Positions 62,592 through 64,000 of a stretch of 64,000 nucleotides of DNA are shown here, in pieces. Both the position numbers and the translations under genes were made by a program. This DNA comes from Nocardia brasiliensis (lineage in GTDB: Bacteria; Actinomycetota; Actinomycetes; Mycobacteriales; Mycobacteriaceae): NCBI RefSeq assembly GCF_011801125.1, contig NZ_CP046171.1:7316001-7380000 (forward strand), given 5' to 3'. Position 1 is the first letter of the stretch; each line of letters opens with the position of its first letter. Under the pieces are notes generated by a model. It did not search any database. It was not told the DNA's origin and was given only the letters and a program-made list of their open reading frames with translations.

Positions 62592-63950
62592 TCAGTGGGA
62601 GACCGGTTGGAGGGGGGTGGAGGCGGGGCGGCGGGTGGCGAACCAGGTGGCGTGGAAGGCGACGGCCAGGCCTGCCAGCAGGGCGAGCACGATGGTGCCT
62701 GCGAGGACCGGGTATTCGGCCATCGGGACGGGCAGGTAGCGGTAGGAAAGCAGGAGGGTGGCCAGGACGGCGAGGCCGCCCCCGACCAGCCGGATCCGGA
62801 ACCAGCCCCAGCCGCGTTCGGGATCACGCAGCGCCGACTCGACGGTCAGGCACAGCACCGCGCCCGCCACCAGGTCGACACCGTAGTGGTAGCCGAAGCC
62901 GAGAGTCGCGGTGAGCGTGGCCAGCAGCCAGAACGTGCCGCCCCAGCGCAGCCACGCCGGCGCTGGCCCGCCGTCGGTGTCGCGACGGGTGTGCAGGAAG
63001 ACCGACAGCGCCCACGCGGTGTGCATGGACGGCATGCAGTTGCGCGGGGTCACCGTATCGAAGTCCATCGGCATCGGATTGCGGTCCAGCGGCGGCACCA
63101 CGCTCGGCCAGAAGTTGCCCAGCTGCAGGCCGTGCCCGTCTGGCCCGAACGCGAACATCGGGCCCACCACGGGGAAGATCACATAGATGACCGGGCCGAC
63201 CAGCCCGAGCACCAGAAACGTGCGCACCAGATAGTGGCTCGGCCAGCGCCCACTCGGGACCACCCGGCGCAGCTGCCACACCGCGACCACGATCGCCGCC
63301 ACCGGCAACTCGATGTAGACCCAGTGCAGCACCGCGTAGACGGCGGGACCGAGCACGTCCAGCACGCGGCCGAGCACCCAGGACGGATCGCCGAGCGCGC
63401 GATCGGCCAGCAGCACGTACTCGTCGAACACCGCCGGCCTGCTCAGCACGGTGATGTGCAACCACACATCGCCGACCTTGGTGGCCAGGATCAGCAGCGC
63501 GCCCAGCGCCGCCGCGTGCAGCGCGTTGCGCCGGTCGGCACCGTCCCAGCGCAGCCAGGCGACCACCGTCAGCGCGGTGAGCGCGAGCACCGGCCCGTTG
63601 CCGATCGCGAACTGCTCACCCGCGAGCAGCCGAACGCTCGCCCACACCACGTCGATGCCGATCGCCGCGCCGAGCACGACCAACCGCCGCCGCCAGGAAA
63701 GCCCGACCAACGCGAGAATCAATCCGGCCCACGGCACCGACATCGATTTGGGGGTGCCGACGTAGTCGTGCCACAGGCTGCCGAGCGGACCCTCGAAGTC
63801 CTGCCACACCGCCACGAACTGCAGCGCGATCAACAGCACCGGCACCGCGGCGACGGCCACCGCGACCCGGACCCGAGGCGACGGCACGCGCGATCGCGCG
63901 GCCGTACTTCCTATTTTGGGATCCGGGTCTTCGACAAGCACGTCGACCAT
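62592..63950 (-). CDS. PAP2-family phosphatase/inositolphosphotransferase-like membrane protein
   Basis: A 452-residue integral membrane protein with about 11 spans. A PAP2/Aur1-type motif is present: RNCMPSMHTAWALSVFLH and later GFGYHYGVDLVAGAVLCL, with the two catalytic histidines. The first motif region includes PVVGPMFAFGPDGHG. The architecture recalls phosphatases that act on lipid-linked phosphates, or inositolphosphoryl transferases of the Aur1 type, at the membrane. The N-terminal 28 residues are polar and basic, so the ATG at 63950 is accepted. The exact substrate is unknown. It is convergent with the toxin-antitoxin genes. Confidence 0.83.
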   Translation of the reverse strand: MVDVLVEDPDPKIGSTAARSRVPSPRVRVAVAVAAVPVLLIALQFVAVWQDFEGPLGSLWHDYVGTPKSMSVPWAGLILALVGLSWRRRLVVLGAAIGIDVVWASVRLLAGEQFAIGNGPVLALTALTVVAWLRWDGADRRNALHAAALGALLILATKVGDVWLHITVLSRPAVFDEYVLLADRALGDPSWVLGRVLDVLGPAVYAVLHWVYIELPVAAIVVAVWQLRRVVPSGRWPSHYLVRTFLVLGLVGPVIYVIFPVVGPMFAFGPDGHGLQLGNFWPSVVPPLDRNPMPMDFDTVTPRNCMPSMHTAWALSVFLHTRRDTDGGPAPAWLRWGGTFWLLATLTATLGFGYHYGVDLVAGAVLCLTVESALRDPERGWGWFRIRLVGGGLAVLATLLLSYRYLPVPMAEYPVLAGTIVLALLAGLAVAFHATWFATRRPASTPLQPVSH

Positions 63951-64000
63951 AGTAAACGCGGGATGAACGCCATCTCATTCGCCGTTTGAACGCCAGGCAA

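Overview
The window reads as a chromosomal segment of a high-GC mycolic-acid actinomycete, most likely Nocardia or a close relative. Coding sequence has strong third-position G/C, starts are often GTG or TTG, and many products are close to Mycobacterium tuberculosis proteins (FadE5, LigB, Lpd, RamB, GroEL2, Psd/PssA, the Rv0435c-type AAA ATPase, and the PitA-Rv0544c-Rv0543c cluster). I see no rRNA, tRNA, insertion sequence, integrase, prophage or CRISPR array. It is ordinary chromosome with a few accessory patches.

Layout. 0-9.7 kb: start of a secreted protein, an AraC regulator, a phosphate-transporter operon with tandem DUF3349 genes, a secreted LIP lipase, ATP-dependent DNA ligase B, the acetate regulator RamB and an MFS exporter. 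9.7-17.8 kb: an unusual TetR regulator with a repeat linker and a second C-terminal HTH, the FadE5-type acyl-CoA dehydrogenase, and the complete urea ABC transporter urtABCDE. 17.8-33.4 kb: small regulator/enzyme pairs (TetR/VOC, HxlR/QorB, MarR/SMP-30, TetR/hydrolase), most with palindromic operators, plus lipoamide dehydrogenase, an M19 dipeptidase and an S9 peptidase. 33.4-45.2 kb: groEL2 behind two CIRCE elements, nadE, a SUFU-domain protein, an autoregulated-looking HTH-ClpN protein, an ECF41 sigma factor with its flavoprotein, psd-pssA and a KAS III. 45.2-47.5 kb: a SIMPL lipoprotein and a decayed patch with a frameshifted Imm8 immunity remnant. 47.7-51.5 kb: an all-cytosolic redox/two-component operon (REC-Grx-like-TrxR fusion, cyclic-nucleotide-domain histidine kinase, UBP zinc finger). 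52-62 kb: a CDC48-like double AAA ATPase, a membrane protein and the Mrp antiporter operon (A/B fusion, C, D, E, F, G) preceded by a possible structured leader. 62-64 kb: a YefM/YoeB pair whose toxin has an in-frame stop, and a PAP2-family membrane protein.

The best candidate for an undescribed system is the 47.7-51.5 kb operon. The response regulator has its phospho-acceptor site but is fused to a TrxR-like flavoprotein without the CxxC redox centre. The partner kinase senses through a cyclic-nucleotide-type domain, and the third gene encodes a ubiquitin-binding-type zinc finger in an organism without ubiquitin. Other points of note are the HTH-ClpN protein whose start codon lies in a perfect palindrome, the double-HTH TetR, and the inactivated YoeB.
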